From positions 372,001 to 436,000 of the forward strand of contig NZ_FNFP01000002.1 in the NCBI RefSeq assembly GCF_900100845.1: DNA of 64,000 nucleotides. The letters run 5' to 3'. This DNA is from Natronincola ferrireducens (GTDB taxonomy: Bacteria; Bacillota; Clostridia; Peptostreptococcales; Natronincolaceae). A program made the position numbers and the translations under genes. The notes beneath the pieces were generated by a model. The model was not told the DNA's origin, made no database searches, and was given only the letters and a program-made list of their open reading frames with translations. Of the stretch, positions 63,149 to 64,000 are shown in pieces; the first letter of the stretch is position 1, and the number at the start of each line of letters is the position of its first letter.

Positions 63149-64000
63149 TTAGGATTCTTTTGTGGTAATTGATTGGATATTTAGTTCCTTGAGTTGTTTT
63201 TCGTCTGCATAGGATGGGGCATTGGTTAGTGGACAGGTTGCATTTTGAGTCTTTGGAAAAGCAATAACTTGGCGTATGTTATCTTCTTTAAGTAGAAGCA
63301 TTACTAGTCTATCTAGGCCAAAGGCTATACCGCCATGGGGTGGTGTGCCATATTTAAAGGCTTCTAATAAAAAGCCAAACTTTTCCCATGCTTCTTCTTG
63401 ACTAAATCCTAAAACTTCAAACATTTTTTGTTGAAGCTGAGAGGAGAAAATTCTAATACTTCCCCCACCTATTTCATGTCCATTTAGTACAATATCATAG
63501 GCCTTTGCCCTCACCTTTTCTGGTGTTGTTTCCAGCATATCAATATCTTCATCCATAGGGGCAGTAAATGGATGATGCTTTGCAACATATCTATTATCTT
63601 CCTCATCATATTCTAATAAAGGGAATTCAGTTACCCATAGGAGCTTATATTCATTGCGGTCTAATAAATCTAATCGTTTTGCCGCCTCTAGTCTTAAATG
63701 TCCTAATGCATCATATACAACCTGAAGTTTATCTGCAACAAATAATAATAGATCCCCAGCTTGTCCATTGGTTAATTGTAGTATATCCTTTAATTCTGCC
63801 TCAGAAAAGAACTTAGCGATAGGAGATGTTATCCCTTCATCAGTAACTTTCATCCAAGCTAGTCCCTTAGCACCATAGGTTTTCGCAATTTCCTCAAGGC
63901 TAGTAATGTCTTTTCTGCTAAATTTATCTCCATAGCCATTGATGTTGATTGTTTTAACAAAACCACCATGCTGAAGGGTTTCTGTAAACACTTTAAAGCC
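63149..64000 (-). CDS. aspS: Aspartyl-tRNA synthetase, C-terminal part
   Basis: The gene runs off the right edge; about 283 C-terminal residues are visible. They include part of the bacterial insertion (GAD) domain ([40 protein letters not shown]), then [36 protein letters not shown]-like [13 protein letters not shown] and class II motif 3 ([15 protein letters not shown]). This identifies AspRS of the long bacterial type. Charging specificity for tRNA-Asn cannot be judged from this part. Confidence 0.96.
   Translation of the reverse strand, partial: GFKVFTETLQHGGFVKTININGYGDKFSRKDITSLEEIAKTYGAKGLAWMKVTDEGITSPIAKFFSEAELKDILQLTNGQAGDLLLFVADKLQVVYDALGHLRLEAAKRLDLLDRNEYKLLWVTEFPLLEYDEEDNRYVAKHHPFTAPMDEDIDMLETTPEKVRAKAYDIVLNGHEIGGGSIRIFSSQLQQKMFEVLGFSQEEAWEKFGFLLEAFKYGTPPHGGIAFGLDRLVMLLLKEDNIRQVIAFPKTQNATCPLTNAPSYADEKQLKELNIQSITTKES

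Overview
This window looks like chromosome of an AT-rich, anaerobic, spore-forming member of the Clostridia, probably near Alkaliphilus/Natronincola. I infer this from gene content and low GC, not from a database match. Diagnostic features are an uninterrupted pro-sigma-K gene, YheC/YheD spore-coat ATP-grasp proteins, a complete ornithine (Stickland-type) fermentation operon under a sigma-54 activator, a T-box before alaS, and a 6S RNA between aspS and tcdA as in Bacillus subtilis. Most genes lie on the minus strand. No rRNA, tRNA, CRISPR array, prophage or complete insertion sequence was seen.

1-24.7 kb is mostly housekeeping. It holds a partial yqeG-like gene, sigK, a class B penicillin-binding protein, the tRNA wobble-uridine set trmR-trhP-udk, a YlbF-like gene, a split LysO exporter, RNase J, a Fur-family repressor, sfsA, the alaS-ireB-ruvX-yrzB group (interrupted by an aldo/keto reductase and a large alkaline-phosphatase-like membrane protein), an AI-2E-type permease, and iscR-iscS-iscU-mnmA.

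24.7-48.8 kb is the accessory part. A dTDP-rhamnose reductase and a CAP-domain secreted protein with eight 21-bp repeats precede a plus-strand nucleotide-sugar cluster: an RfbF-like cytidylyltransferase, an epimerase, a sugar-nucleotide SDR broken by one in-frame TAA, UDP-glucose dehydrogenase and a cupin. Then comes what I think is a spore-surface locus: a tandem-duplicated glycosyltransferase, two ATP-grasp proteins of YheC/YheD type, three small proteins with a heavy-metal-associated-like fold but no metal-binding cysteines, three members of an unnamed family with DKVY and GFC motifs, and two Asp-box propeller proteins paired with coiled coils. Candidate sigma-K promoters precede two of these genes. 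This locus is the best candidate here for an undescribed system. rarA, a threonine aldolase and a DUF3343 gene are interspersed.

48.8-58.4 kb encodes conversion of L-ornithine to acetyl-CoA and D-alanine (ord, ortA, ortB, oraS, oraE, a GlmL/MutL-like accessory gene, orr). A well-matched -24/-12 promoter lies before ord and a PAS-AAA-Fis activator lies upstream. The rest holds glyA, a two-gene ThrE-type exporter, an RseC-like protein, tcdA, 6S RNA and the 3' part of aspS.

A dispersed repeat of about 100 bp with inverted ends occurs at least three times, with two related partial or diverged copies, in intergenic DNA. It looks like a small non-autonomous element.
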